A DNA stretch of 64,000 nucleotides from Furcasterigmium furcatum. Lineage: Eukaryota; Ascomycota; Sordariomycetes; Glomerellales; Plectosphaerellaceae. Shown piece by piece: positions 1 through 10,309 of the stretch. The first letter of the stretch is position 1. The number at the start of each line of letters is the position of its first letter. Location of the stretch: the NCBI GenBank assembly GCA_001599815.1, contig BCIA01000005.1:5278472-5342471 (forward strand), written 5' to 3'. The notes below the pieces were generated by a model. It was not told the origin of the DNA. It saw nothing but the letters and a program-made list of their open reading frames with translations, and made no database searches. A program made the position numbers and the translations under genes.

Positions 1-1865
1 AGCCAGAGGAGCCGGCTGTGGCGAGTAACATGATCGTGGAGGAGGTCGCCCAGGCCGTATCTACAGAACAGGCTCCCTCGCAACCTGCCGAGACGAAGGG
101 ATCGCCTTTGGAACAAGAACTCCTGGCACAGCTACAGGCGGCTACCCAAGAAGACGCAGATGTCCCTGAACCCGCTGGTCAGGAGGTGGAGGAAGAGGTC
201 TCTTTGGTTGAATTCGATGCTCCCCTTGCTCCGACGCCCGGGGAGCAGGATATGGGGCATGATGTGTTGTCTTTGGCCCTGCAGAGAGTGCCTGCCAGTG
301 ATCCTGTTGGGCCGCTGGTCCTCCCACCACTCCCATTGCCTCACGTCACTTCTTTCTCGGAGGTACTCTGCCCGCCTAGCGAAGCACTCGAAGGGCCCCG
401 ATCGCCGCGGTCGAACAAGAATTACGTCAAGAAGGAGTCTATCCGGCAACGATTACAGCAGGCGATCGAAAGCGGAGAGATGCCACCCTACTGTCATAAC
501 TGCGGCGCCATCGAAACGCCTACGTGGCGCAAGATTTGGGTCCAAGAGCATGAAGGAGTTCCTGAGACGTACGAATACTCGGAAAAGCCGGGCAGGGTCA
601 CGGCGATTATTGCACTGGATCGCGACGATGACGACAACATCACCAAGTACCAAATCATCAAGAAGGGCCTGGCACCAACGGAAGAGAAGTCTGACTGGCT
701 GCAACTGCTACTCTGCAACCCTTGCGGTATCTGGCTCTGCAAGTGGAAGAATCATCGGCCGGAAGACCGTTGGGGGAAGGACCAGACCAGACTGGCGAAT
801 AGAAGGTCCCGTGGACGCAAGACCGGCCCGCGACCGAACAACAGGTCTCGGTCCAAGAAGTCTTCTAAGGCAGAGCCGACCTCCGAACTCAACTTGCAGA
901 CGGACCCCCTGGGCTTCGAAGGCTCATTCGACTCGGATTTCCCAATGAGCCAGCCGAACATGGACGATGTCAAGGCAGAGGCGCGCTCTAGAGAGGCCTC
1001 CCTGGCCCTTGAGCTGGCGCTGCGAAGCGAGTTCAACCCCGGCTCTACGCACTCCCGGGGGAGCGGCACCGCGAGAAGCCCCATTGCACTGGAGATGGAC
1101 GACAACACCGTCAAGATGGGAACGACCCGGAGACTCTTGTTTCCCTCCCCTCGGAAGGATGGGGTGCCCAAGGCACTCAGCGATGTGTCCATCAACCTTG
1201 TCCAGACGCCAACACGATCTCAAGCGCACAAAGCAGGCGAAGCCGAGAAGGAGAATATGCCTGAGTACGGAGAGGGCCTGGGCGATGACGATGACCTGGA
1301 AGCGCTGTTCCGCAGCCCGATTGCCCGACCGTCTACGCCCCCTCCGAAGGAGAAGGGTTCGAGCCAAGGACCCTTCAAGACTCCCACCAGGCCGACACCG
1401 AGCCACCGTCCGGTCACGCGCAGCATCTCGCGTTCTATCCGCTCTGCTCGTTCTGTTCGATCCTCCGAACAGCTTGCCATGCTCCAGCGGACTCCCACGA
1501 GAACTCCGCGGTCAGTGGCACGTGTTCTCATCGCCGAGAGCCCGACGCTTCGCAGGAGCCCGCGCCTCACCCGCCAGGACAGCATCCTGGAGACGCCCAT
1601 GACGCGCAGCCTCAACCAGCTCCTGTCGGATGCCCATGATTTCGACATGGACACGACCCACATGGACCTCGATCTGTCGAACCTGCATGGCTTGGACGAT
1701 GGCGCGCATGAGTTGATCGACTTCGGCACCCTGCTCAGCACCGACATGGCCATGCCCAGCTCGCCTCCCAAGGGCAGCCGCCGGCTCGGCCTTACGTTTA
1801 CTAGCTCGGCGACGATGTGGTCGCAGTTCAGCGAGACGGGCCTGGATGTTGACATGGACGATTAG
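1..1865 (+). CDS. Ams2/Spt21-type GATA zinc-finger protein, 5' end missing
   Basis: The frame is already open at base 3, so the gene begins left of the window; about 620 residues are visible. Counting from base 18, there is a CxxC pair at residues 159/162 (in YCHNCGAIETPTWR) and a second at 233/236 (in CNPCGIWLCKWK). This is a GATA-type finger whose loop is expanded to about 70 residues instead of 17-18. The finger is followed by a basic segment and a long Ser/Thr-Pro-rich, low-complexity tail with an acidic hydrophobic C-terminus (residues about 530-615). The split finger with the GIWLCKWK signature is typical of fungal Ams2/Spt21-like proteins; in fission yeast Ams2 controls histone gene transcription and CENP-A loading. 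Nuclear regulator inferred from family. The N-terminal Ams2-Spt21 domain would lie outside the window and cannot be checked. Confidence 0.72.
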   Translation, partial: PEEPAVASNMIVEEVAQAVSTEQAPSQPAETKGSPLEQELLAQLQAATQEDADVPEPAGQEVEEEVSLVEFDAPLAPTPGEQDMGHDVLSLALQRVPASDPVGPLVLPPLPLPHVTSFSEVLCPPSEALEGPRSPRSNKNYVKKESIRQRLQQAIESGEMPPYCHNCGAIETPTWRKIWVQEHEGVPETYEYSEKPGRVTAIIALDRDDDDNITKYQIIKKGLAPTEEKSDWLQLLLCNPCGIWLCKWKNHRPEDRWGKDQTRLANRRSRGRKTGPRPNNRSRSKKSSKAEPTSELNLQTDPLGFEGSFDSDFPMSQPNMDDVKAEARSREASLALELALRSEFNPGSTHSRGSGTARSPIALEMDDNTVKMGTTRRLLFPSPRKDGVPKALSDVSINLVQTPTRSQAHKAGEAEKENMPEYGEGLGDDDDLEALFRSPIARPSTPPPKEKGSSQGPFKTPTRPTPSHRPVTRSISRSIRSARSVRSSEQLAMLQRTPTRTPRSVARVLIAESPTLRRSPRLTRQDSILETPMTRSLNQLLSDAHDFDMDTTHMDLDLSNLHGLDDGAHELIDFGTLLSTDMAMPSSPPKGSRRLGLTFTSSATMWSQFSETGLDVDMDD

Positions 1866-2425
1866 GAGTAACATTGTCTTCGAGCGGGCGCGCGCACACC
1901 GTGTTTGTGCAGTTTTTGAAGGAATCGGATAGGGCCTCGGGCTTTTGGTTTTTGTTAGATTTGTTGTATGGCGTTTTGTGTTTCAGGGTAGCGATATTTG
2001 CCGCCCACGAGGCTGGCTCAGGCATGGCGTTTGGGGAGTATGGACACGGCAAGAGGACCCTTGCCGTCCTGGCTGTGGTTTCGCACGCAGCGAGATTTCC
2101 GGTGTTTGAATCACATAGTAGTAGAGAATCGATACTTGTTCGTTTTGCAATGCTGTGCGCTACTGTGAGTGAAAATATCAGGCAGGTTCGTTGACCACTT
2201 CGAGAAGCCGCCGGGACATCCGCATCAAGAGCAAAGCTGGTAAATCGGGGTGTATTTTCTTCCAAGATTGCGTCCCTCGAAGCTGAGAAATACAAGAGGG
2301 CGCCGAGATCCCGTCTATACCGGACGCATGGTGGCACATGAATAGTACAAGGTACACTACTATATCTACACGACTCTGACTTGGGGGGTCCCCCACGAGG
2401 ACCTCCCTGCTCATCTCCTCCTCGA
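1866..2425. other. Intergenic, convergent 3' ends
   Basis: Space between the stop codon of the GATA-factor gene and the stop codon of the mL38 gene on the other strand. It should hold both 3' untranslated regions. T-rich and TTG-rich tracts near 1940-1990 are compatible with 3' end formation. I see no coding bias or repeat. Confidence 0.5.
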
Positions 2426-3883
2426 CTAACCCCTCCTGCCGCCGCCCTCGCCGCGCTTCTTGATGATGACGCCCTTGGCGTTGGAGAAGCCGCGGACGCG
2501 CTTGGTGTACTTCCAGAGGTGCTTGAACTTGGGTCCCTGGCGCTTCGCCTCCCAGCCGCGCGGGGCCTTGGGGGGCTTGAGGGAGTGGACGCGGATGGGT
2601 CGGAACTCGACGTCCGCGCCGGGGACGCCGGCGCGGGCCATGACGTCGGCGGTGGCGTCGTCCCACTCGGAGCGGAAGAGGGTGAAGCCGGCGGGCTCGA
2701 GGGCGAACTTGTCGCGGAGGGACTTGAGGGAGAAGGCGTGGGTGGCGGGGTCCTTGTTCTTGTCGCCGGCGTAGAGGGCGCGGAGCTTCTCGAGGTCGAG
2801 GGGCTGGTTGGCGGGCTGGTCGAGGACGAAGATGGCCATGCGGTGGCGGGGGGCGCCCTTCTGGGCGAAGGCGGGGAGGTAGGGGACGGCGACGTGGGCG
2901 TCGCGCTTGAGGCGGCCGAGGGCGATGCTGGTGTCGGTCGGGGAGAGGGGGATGTTGGCGCCGATGAAGTGGCAGCGCTTGGAGAAGTTGTCGGCGGTGG
3001 CGTCGGGGACGTCGGCGTCGAGGATGACGACGGTGACGAGGCGCTCGCCGGCGTCGAAGGGCTGGACGCGCAGGCGGGGGGCGACCTCGGTCAGGCTGCT
3101 GGGGAGGACCTTGCCGGAGGGGATCTTGGAGCGGCGGAAGTGCAGCTGCACGTCGTACTTGGGCGTGAACTTGGGCAGGATGTCGGGGACGATGTGGAAC
3201 TGCTCGACACGCTGGTCCAGGATCTTGCGGTCGTACGACTCCCAGCGCCGGCGGGCGAGGAAGCGGTAGATGGGCTTGTTCATGTCGCCTGGGGGAAGTC
3301 AGTATGTCACCAATCGAGAAAGGGGGTGGAATAACTCACCCAATCCATCCTCAAATCTCCTCTTGACGTTGGGGTCGTTGATGTCGGCCAGGATCTTGAG
3401 CTCCTCGACGTGGCGCCGCAGACTCTCCAGCCTCATGGCCTTCTTCTTCTCGCCGCCCTTGTAGACGCTGGCGTCCGTCTCGGTGATCCTGCGGATCTTC
3501 TCCGTCTCAGCCTTGATGGCGGCAATCTTCTCCTCGCGGTCGGCGGCCAGGATCTTGCGCGCCTCCTGGAATACCTGGTAGGGCAGCTGCTCGAACGGGA
3601 TGTTGCCCGATGTGCGGATGGCGTATCGTCTGCGCCTGCTGCCGACGGGTGGTGTGCCGGCCTTCCAGAGGTCCTTCTCGGCCCAGGGAGCAACGGCGGT
3701 GTTGGGGTCCAGCTCAAGGGGGTCGATCTCGCCTTCCGGTCGCTCGCGGAGGACCCTGTAGCTTTCTCCTGCGGATTTTGACGTTGTCGTGAAGGGTCGC
3801 AGGGGTAGAGTCGAGACGGATGATGACGCCTCGGTTCGCAGGCACTGGGCCAGAGGCCTCACGGCCTGCCGACATGTTGCCAT
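2426..3883 (-). CDS. MRPL35: Mitochondrial large-subunit ribosomal protein mL38 (Mrpl35), PEBP fold
   Basis: Two exons, 3883-3340 and 3288-2426, joined over a 51-nt intron (GTGAGT...CCCAG, phase 1), give 468 residues. The start MATCRQAVRPLAQC opens an Arg/Ser-rich, acid-poor leader suited to mitochondrial import; a longer start at 4018 lacks this character. The second exon carries a PEBP-like fold with VILDADVPDAT near residue 274 and a HFIGANIPL strand, then a basic tail ending in GGGRRG. PEBP-fold proteins of this length with a mitochondrial leader are mL38 of the mitoribosome, a structural role in the large subunit. It is transcribed away from the uL4m gene, another large-subunit protein, 340 bp off. 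Confidence 0.85.
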
Positions 3884-4223
3884 GATGAGGGGGGTATGAG
3901 AGTGTCTAGGGAGACCAATTGGGCGAGCAATTGGTGTCCTAGAGCGGTGGTTGTCGAGGTGTCCGAGGTGTGGTGATGGGGTCGTCTCGGGCGAAAATTG
4001 AGCTGCGTCAAGGAGCACACGCGACTTTGCGGATTGTCTCCACTAAAATTTCACAATGGGATCCGCCATTGGCTCGGCGCATCTTCGGATGACTAAACCC
4101 GTGCGATTTCCTTCTCCAGCAAATTCGCATCATCTTGGGACCTCACAAACTCCAGCTTCACCACCTCGAAGTGACACCAATTCGACACATCCCGGCTAGG
4201 AGAGGCTGTCGCACAGTTCCAAC
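3884..4223. promoter_or_regulatory. Shared divergent promoter of two mitoribosomal genes
   Basis: This 340-bp interval separates the start codons of mL38 (minus) and uL4m (plus), so both promoters and 5' leaders must fit here. It holds AT-richer stretches around 4040-4070 and 4120-4140, and no separate ORF of quality. Shared regulation of two large-subunit proteins is inferred from arrangement only. Confidence 0.6.
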
Positions 4224-5238
4224 ATGGCCGGAAAGGGAATCAGGAGTCTCAACGAGGCCATGAGGGGCCTCACCCTCTCCACCGGCTCCCTCTCGCGGGG
4301 AGTGAACACCACCTTCACAAGATCCATGGCCACCGAGGCACCGCTGCCGGACACAGCATCGGCCACCAAGATCTCGACAGAACCTTGGGCACCAAGTACG
4401 CAGGATCTTTGTACTCCTTGACCACCGCAGCAGCTGACCTGATATCCCAGTCTCCTCCGTCCCCGTCACAGTCCACGCCTTCCCGACGCTCGAGCCCAAG
4501 GCCCTCGACTCGTACTCGACAAAACACCTCTACCTCCCCCTCCGCCGCGACCTCCTCCATCTCGCAGTCATCTACGAAGGCGACGCCACCCGGCAAGGTA
4601 CCGCCTCGACCAAGACGCGCTGGGAAGTGAACGGCTCCCACCGCAAGCTCGCGCCCCAGAAGGGCCTCGGTCGCGCCCGTGTCGGCACCCGCCAGTCGCC
4701 CATCCGCCGTGGCGGCGGTGTCTCCCACGGCCCCAAACCGCGCGACTTCGCCACCCGCCTCAACCGCAAGGTCTACGACGTGGCCTGGCGCACGGCCCTC
4801 AGCTACCGCTACCGCCGCGGCGAGCTCATCGTCTGCGAGGACGGCATGGACCTGCCCCTGCCGCGGGACTTCACGGCCCTCGTCGAGGCCGGGCCCAGGT
4901 TCATCGACGGCGAGCTGGCCGCGCAGTACAGGCGCAAGTGGGTCGAGCAGGTCCTGAGCGCGAACCGCTGGGGCCGCGACCATGGCAGGACGCTCTTCGT
5001 CACGGGCGACAAGAGGCAGAACCTGTTCGACACCATGGAGGACGCGGGCATGCACGGGCGGGCGCTGGAGCTGTTCGACGTCGACGTGAAGGACCTGCTG
5101 GAGGAGGGCAGGGTGGTGATCGAGCGGTCGGCGCTGAGGGAGATGATCGAGGCCCACCAGAGCGACCTCGTCAGCAAGGTGTTCATCAACGGCGTGGCCC
5201 GGACCGGACCGCCCATTGGCGAGAGCGTGCTGTCGTAG
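4224..5238 (+). CDS. YML6: Mitochondrial large-subunit ribosomal protein uL4m
   Basis: Two exons, 4224-4395 and 4451-5238, with a 55-nt intron (GTACGC...CCCAG, CTGAC branch site, phase 1), give 319 residues. The first exon is a short Ser/Thr/Arg leader typical of mitochondrial import. The second begins with the uL4 pattern LYLPLRRDLLHLAVIYEGD, then GTASTKTRWEV, the basic RNA-binding loop KLAPQKGLGRARVGTRQSP, and later FDVDVKDLLEEG. This is the L4 family, which lines the exit tunnel and is needed for subunit assembly. Length fits fungal mitochondrial members with leader. Homology over the whole second exon is clear. The only uncertainty is the exact exon 1 end, chosen because it is the only consensus donor giving the right frame. 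Confidence 0.9.
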
Positions 5239-5574
5239 GGGCGGCGGGAGAGCTGCGGAGCGGCTATGACTTTGTACAATACGCGGGCTTGCGTCCTGAC
5301 ACGCGAGGTCGTGGGCGGTAGCGACCGCCGTGCCATGTACCAGTAGTAGGATTATCTAGACTGTACGAACAAGGCCTTTCTTTGTGACTCGTCCACGACC
5401 GGCAGCATTGAAGCGGACTGCCGTCAAATCGAGTTCAAGGTCGGTGCACGTTCTTCAAGTCCAGCCGGCACCACCTCGAGTCTCCGACGCTCGATCTCCT
5501 GACTCGAGACAGGATGCCCGTTGAGATTGGTAAACACTGTTTCTTGTACTAGTAGACTGCCTAACTTCGCGAGG
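5239..5574. other. Intergenic, convergent 3' ends
   Basis: Lies between the uL4m stop and the end of the decayed kinase-like gene on the other strand. No ORF with coding character, repeat or RNA gene is visible. Presumably 3' untranslated sequence. Confidence 0.45.
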
Positions 5575-7108
5575 TTACCACGGCCTCAGTCGAATAGCCA
5601 ATGATTGGAAGCCAGATGGCTGTTCCGCCTGCTCCTCTTGCACAGTTGGGGGCGTTGAGGCGTCTCCGCCATTGTTCATGATTTCCCAGTCCTCGTCCGG
5701 GTCTGCGACATCTCCTGCTGGCTGGTCCCCTTCAACAACCGCAGGTTGACCGCTCTTCATATCTTGCTTCGCATTCTCCTCCGATGGGCCGACCAGGTTC
5801 TCATCTGGGTTCTCATCTAGGTTCTCGTCGGGACGCCGCCATCTTCCCCCGTTCAACGAAAGTCCATGACCGCGTGCAATGTCCACTACTTCCTCAACCC
5901 TCAAGAATTTTGCCTCGTCGAATGTCTCCCCAACCCATTGTGCAAATTGTGTCGGACCATAGATCAGGGATCTGTCAGGGAGCCACCCTCTGAGACTGTC
6001 GAAGTCCGGGCCAACGAACGTGTCCCTGGGGTGCAGTGGCTTCGGATAGAACAGCTCGGGGCGCCTAAATCGCCTGTACGCGGCGAACACGGCGCCGCTG
6101 AAGCCCACAAGGACCACCCGCATCTTGGGAGGGTTCTTCAGAGTGGTGGTCATGCCCGTCGCTGAATCCGCGGCCGCCGTGGTCTGCGCCCGCTGTTCTT
6201 CCGTACCCGGCTGGCTTTCGCCGCCTCTCGACAGCATGAGATCGTCCGGCCGGACGAGCTCGGTATCGATGGTAAGTCCCACGGTGTCCAAGAATAGCAT
6301 TCCCTCGAGCAGACGGCCAAAGATGGCCAGCCGTTCCTCGTCGTTGAGTTCTGCGTCCATGTCATTGCCGTTGGCCCCAGGGATATACCCCATCAACAAC
6401 ACGGACCGGCCGGGTCTTTGGGTTCTCGGGATCCCTGCTCTTTTGGTCGAATGTCTAAGTGTCATAGAACTTGGCCACGAACTCATCGATCAAGCTCTTC
6501 CCTTCCCGAGCATCGTGCATATGCATGTAGGAGGATGCTTCTAAGGCGTAATTGCAGTCGGCCAAAAAGACGCAATCCAACAGTTCACCACTCTCTTCCT
6601 CTGGCATGTGCTTTACGTAGAACAAGGGGTCGTAAACCTTGGCGACGACATGAGATGGAAAGTCGGTTGGGGTGAAGCCCATCTTCGTCCAGTAGATGCT
6701 AGGCATGGCCTTGACCTTGCAGAGGAGGACTCGGGAGCCCCGTCCGTACAAGCCGTCGGATAGTTTGCGTACAACCTGGAGGCTGGTCGAGGCTGCGATG
6801 CCAGAGTACGCCCCGCCAGGCGCGACATGGTCGGGGAGCACGCGGCCCTCGTCCCTCTCCCGCGGCAGATGTTGGAAGACATACTCCTCTGGCCGGCCTT
6901 TGTATTCCAGTAGAACCTCGTCTTCCCTCCACTCCAAATTATCGTCAAAAGGCGGCGCGAGATCGTCGTGTCCAAAGGGCTGCGGAGGACGGTGGCTCCG
7001 GAGTTGCAGGACTGTATCCTCGACGTAGAGGTCGTCCTTTGGGTTGTTGTCATACCAGATGTACTGCCCGTCCAATGGAACGTCGGGAACAATGGGAGTC
7101 TCTGGCAT
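5575..7108 (-). pseudogene. Decayed kinase-like protein, paralogue of the gene at 11180-13090
   Basis: The first part (7108-6458) aligns well with the intact copy downstream: RPPQPFG near the start, HLPRERDEGRVLPD, VVAKVYDPLFY (beta-3 lysine) and ALEASSYM (helix-C glutamate). The frame then meets TAG at 6455-6457, exactly where the paralogue has Trp (FYDT-stop versus FYGA-W). Similarity resumes in another frame from about 6400 (LLMGYIPG...LLEGMLFLDTVG, PKPLHPRDTF, LRGWLPD) to the stop at 5575. One nonsense change plus one frameshift are therefore needed. The second part has also lost the catalytic Asp/Asn loop and the DFG-like Asp (VLVGFSG for VMVDYG). A weak intron (GTTCTA...AAAG) could bypass both lesions but has poor splice sites. 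Function unknown; probably dead as an enzyme. Confidence 0.7.
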
Positions 7109-7939
7109 TGTTGCAGAAGTTGAAAGGTCGGGCGGGCATAGAATGGCCTGGCCCAGCTGATGGGAGTGGATGTGGAGGGGGACAGAAATCAAACATGGAG
7201 AAGAAGTTTACGTCCCGAATATCCGGTATATAAAGGCACTCTTTACCCACCTAGCTAGGCAGCAAAAGGGTATCCGGGTCAAACGTCGAAGGTTCATTGT
7301 GGCTGCATCTTGAACCCCCCATGAAACGTTCAACTTCCCCAAACCGCAGCCAGTCGCAGCCAAAAAAAACTTCGACGACGATGGATGCTTAATGACATTG
7401 GTATTATCTAATCGAAACGACAGGGAAACCTCCGACAGGCCGTAGGCTGAATCTTTGGAAATTGATGACAACGGCTTCTCAGGTCATTGGTTGGGCATGA
7501 TAAACCCCAACTGACCCATTAGAGGCTGGGCCTTCGCCCAGAGCTCTTCCTGAGTCTCGGGCTCGGGGCGGGTGCCAGAGCTCCGGGCCGGGTTGTTATC
7601 GTGATCCCAGGTTAGTATGAAATTGGTAGGGTAAAAATCCTCTTAGAAGATACTAACACTGCGGAGGGCCGATATGGCACGGAGCATCTAGGCGAGGATG
7701 GCAACGGTGACTCGGGGCCCTGCAAGCAGTGCAGGGCATGGGCCGCCTCAAGAAAGTCTGGCTTCTCCTCCCTTGTTATGACTCAATCCACCGGTGTCAC
7801 GAAGGCTTGTGGCTTGGAGGGTGGTCATGAGTCGTTGTATTCCAGGGGGGCATTAGTACTATAGACATCTGCGCTTGCCGAAGCTCATATCATGGGTTCA
7901 TCGTTCCTCATCGATGTTCAAAACCAACCTACACGCCAT
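7109..7939. other. Intergenic, no gene seen
   Basis: Between the start of the decayed kinase-like gene and the 3' end of the NmrA-like gene (both minus). AT-richer than the flanks near 7360-7480 and 7600-7660. It should contain the former promoter of the kinase-like gene. No convincing ORF, RNA gene or strong repeat found. Confidence 0.45.
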
Positions 7940-8852
7940 CTACTTCTGTTGCCCCCTCAGCCATGCCTCCAAAGAAGTAGGAGGCCGTACATGGACTAAA
8001 CATTCGCATTCCTCCAGCTTCCAGTCTCCCTTGGTCGCAAGAAGTGTAGCGGCCTGCGGGAGGTACTCCAAAAAGGCAGACCTGTCTTTGGTTGCCCGCT
8101 CATGGGCCACTTTAGCCTCGAGGTCCTCCAAGCTCCCCTCCCTGACGATGTCAATCTTGACGCCGGTGACGTTTTCGTAGGTGGCGGCCAACTCTTCCAG
8201 CGTGTTCTCTCCGGATCGGAAGCGGAAGAAGCCGCCTTCTCCTTCCTGTACGCCTTTTCCGTTGATCAAGACCTCGATTGTCCACGCGGCAATGTCTTCC
8301 GTAGTGGACCACGGGAACTTGACAGTGTTTCCTTCTCCCCAGTATGACATTTTTGCCTTGCCATCGACAAGTTGGAACCCTCCAGGGCCGTACGACGTGA
8401 AGAGAAGGTCGGCGAAAGTGCCATTAAAGAAGTAGATAGGTTTGATGGGGCTGGTCATGGCGGCATGCTTCTCAAAGGCGATGTGGGTATCGTAAAATTC
8501 AAAGACGCCGTATTCGAGCTTTTGTCCAGTTGTTGTTCCACGATGAAGCCACGAAGATCTTGATGTTGGCACGTTCGGCGGCGCGCAGCAGGATGAGGTT
8601 GGCGTCAAGGTCGAGAACGGGAGACGGCGAGTAGGCTGCTATGACGGCACCGACGCCTGAGACGGCCTTCTCGAGGGCCGCGACGTCGTAGTACGTCTCA
8701 CTCTGAACGAAACTCTCGAGTTTGCGGCGCAACTCAGAGTCGAGATTGTCTGGGTTGCGACCAAGGCCTCGAACCTGAAGGCCACGCGCCAGGGCGGCGG
8801 AAGCCAGTCGCTGGCCGAGGTTGCCTGAGATTCCAGCAATAAGAACGAGCAT
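7940..8852 (-). pseudogene. NmrA-like NAD(P)-binding protein with a one-base frameshift
   Basis: The N-terminal part starting at 8852 reads LVLIAGISGNLGQRLA, a Rossmann glycine motif (GxxGxxG) at the very N-terminus, as in NmrA-like and isoflavone-reductase-like proteins. It continues to VASSWNNNWT. Coding similarity then moves to another frame beginning KLEYGVFEFYDTHIAFEKHA and runs to the stop at 7940 with no further break. The switch falls in a four-base A run (T run at 8520-8523 on the plus strand); removing one A restores W-T-K-L-E-Y. Members bind NAD(P)(H) and act as redox sensors or small-molecule reductases; the substrate cannot be told. Otherwise the gene is intact (about 300 residues, the usual length), so a sequencing error is as likely as real decay. 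Confidence 0.68.
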
Positions 8853-9297
8853 GTTGGTGGAGGGACTTTTGGAAGGGCGACGTGATGTGATGCTCAAGGC
8901 GGCATTCACGCTTTTAAGGACGAGAAGCCAGCGCGCCTCGACGGCTGTCTGGCGCAACGGCCGACGCTCTCATGCCTGAACCCGTCTTCGAGGGTCGTTC
9001 GACTTTCATCATTCAGAGATGCCCGCCTGACAGAGCAGCTCCGCCGTAAGCAGGCTGCATGTGGCCAGCGGTTGCATCCGACGGGGAGGCGAAGAGAAGT
9101 TGAAAAGGGACGACGTGCATGAAGTTCCAGAAGCTTGGATCGGCCATCCGACCGATCAAAGCTAATCTGGCTTTGGAAATGGACCTTGCATGATATTACT
9201 TACTTCGGTCTAGCACGCGACTCCACAGTAAGCAGGTTGCAGCGATGGTGACAAACTGGGTCGCGGTAGGTGTACAGGCCCCCTGTACACACGCTGA
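8853..9297. other. Intergenic, divergent promoter region
   Basis: Lies between the NmrA-like start (minus) and the bZIP-DUF3425 gene (plus), so it should carry both promoters. A near-repeat of the phrase GTAAGCAGG(C/T)TGCA occurs at about 9048 and 9230. No ORF of quality. Confidence 0.45.
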
Positions 9298-10309
9298 ATG
9301 ATGGTGTCGCGATTCATCTCTGCACAACTCCTCTTCGACATCACCACACACCGTGGCTCGGCCACTTCTGGCGCCGGGAGCAACGACCGCGCGCAAAGTT
9401 TTGCGCAGATGTCGAACCGCAATAATCCTTTCGGCAACTTGTTGCCCCTCGCCGAAGCTTCCGGGGCCACTCCGCACCTGCAGATCAACCTCATGCCCCA
9501 GCAAATGGGGGCGATCAAGCCTGAAGAAGACGACTGGACGGGCATCACGGACGCCAAGGAGAGGAGGAGGCGGCAGAACAGGCTTCATCAGCGGGCCTAC
9601 CGTCAGTCCACCCCGACTCGGCTCAGCAGAAATCCAGCCCGAAGATCAGCAGCAGGCTAACATTCGTTCAGGCCGGAAGCAGAGGTCTGAACCACCTCTC
9701 TCTGCGGAAAGCCACCGGCCGCAGGGAAACAATGTTGTTTCTCACTCCGAGAGAGTGAACTGCCGATGGACCCGTGTATCTGGACAGATCGATGATCCGG
9801 CAAAACCATCGCCGCCCTTGTCACTTCCCATGGTCATCAAGACCAACACCTGTCACGCATTCACGTACAATGCATTACTCCTTGGCATCACCCCCGCGAT
9901 GATCTGCGATGCCAACTGTACCTCCCCCTTCACCCGAGGAGACTTCAACGCCCTCGACGAGAGGTTTCCCGTCGCTCTCCGCCCGACGGAACTGCAAAGG
10001 TCCGCCCGCCACTACCCGTGGATCGACCTGCTGCCCCTGCCTCGCTTGCGGGACAACATGATCAGGGCGTGCCAGGTCATTGACGAGAAGGCGATTGCCT
10101 GGGACATCATGAACGTCGGGGCCGTCTGCGATGGCAAGGCGACCTTGGTCGTGTGGGGTGACCCATCGGATCCTCGTTCATGGGAGGCCAGCGCTGCCTT
10201 TCTGCTGAAGTGGGGGTACTTGTTGAGGGGATGCCAGGAGCTGATCGATGCCACGAATGCTTGGCGGAAACAGCGCGGAGAGGGGATCCTATGTATTGAT
10301 GTGTCATAG
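9298..10309 (+). CDS. bZIP-DUF3425 transcription factor
   Basis: Two exons, 9298-9601 and 9672-10309, with a 70-nt intron (GTCAGT...GTTCAG, GCTAAC branch site), give 313 residues; a start at 9409 would give 276. Residues about 80-105 read DDWTGITDAKERRRRQNRLH followed by QRAYRRKQR, the basic region of fungal bZIP proteins, completed across the splice junction. A regular leucine zipper is not evident. The C-terminal half is DUF3425: YPWIDLLPLPRLRDNMI, AWDIMNVGAVCDG, VVWGDPSDPRSWEASAAFLL. Nuclear DNA-binding regulator by family; these genes often sit in accessory or secondary-metabolite regions. The targets are unknown. The start codon is the weak point, since three in-frame ATGs (9298, 9301, 9409) are usable. 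Confidence 0.78.

Noticed and set aside
2381..3334. 317-codon plus-strand ORF rich in Gly, Glu, Val, Ala
   Set aside because: Antisense shadow of the mL38 gene caused by GC-rich third positions.
8509..8548. 34-nt intron that would repair the NmrA-like frame
   Set aside because: Too short for fungal splicing, weak donor, and it would remove the conserved SSWNN segment.
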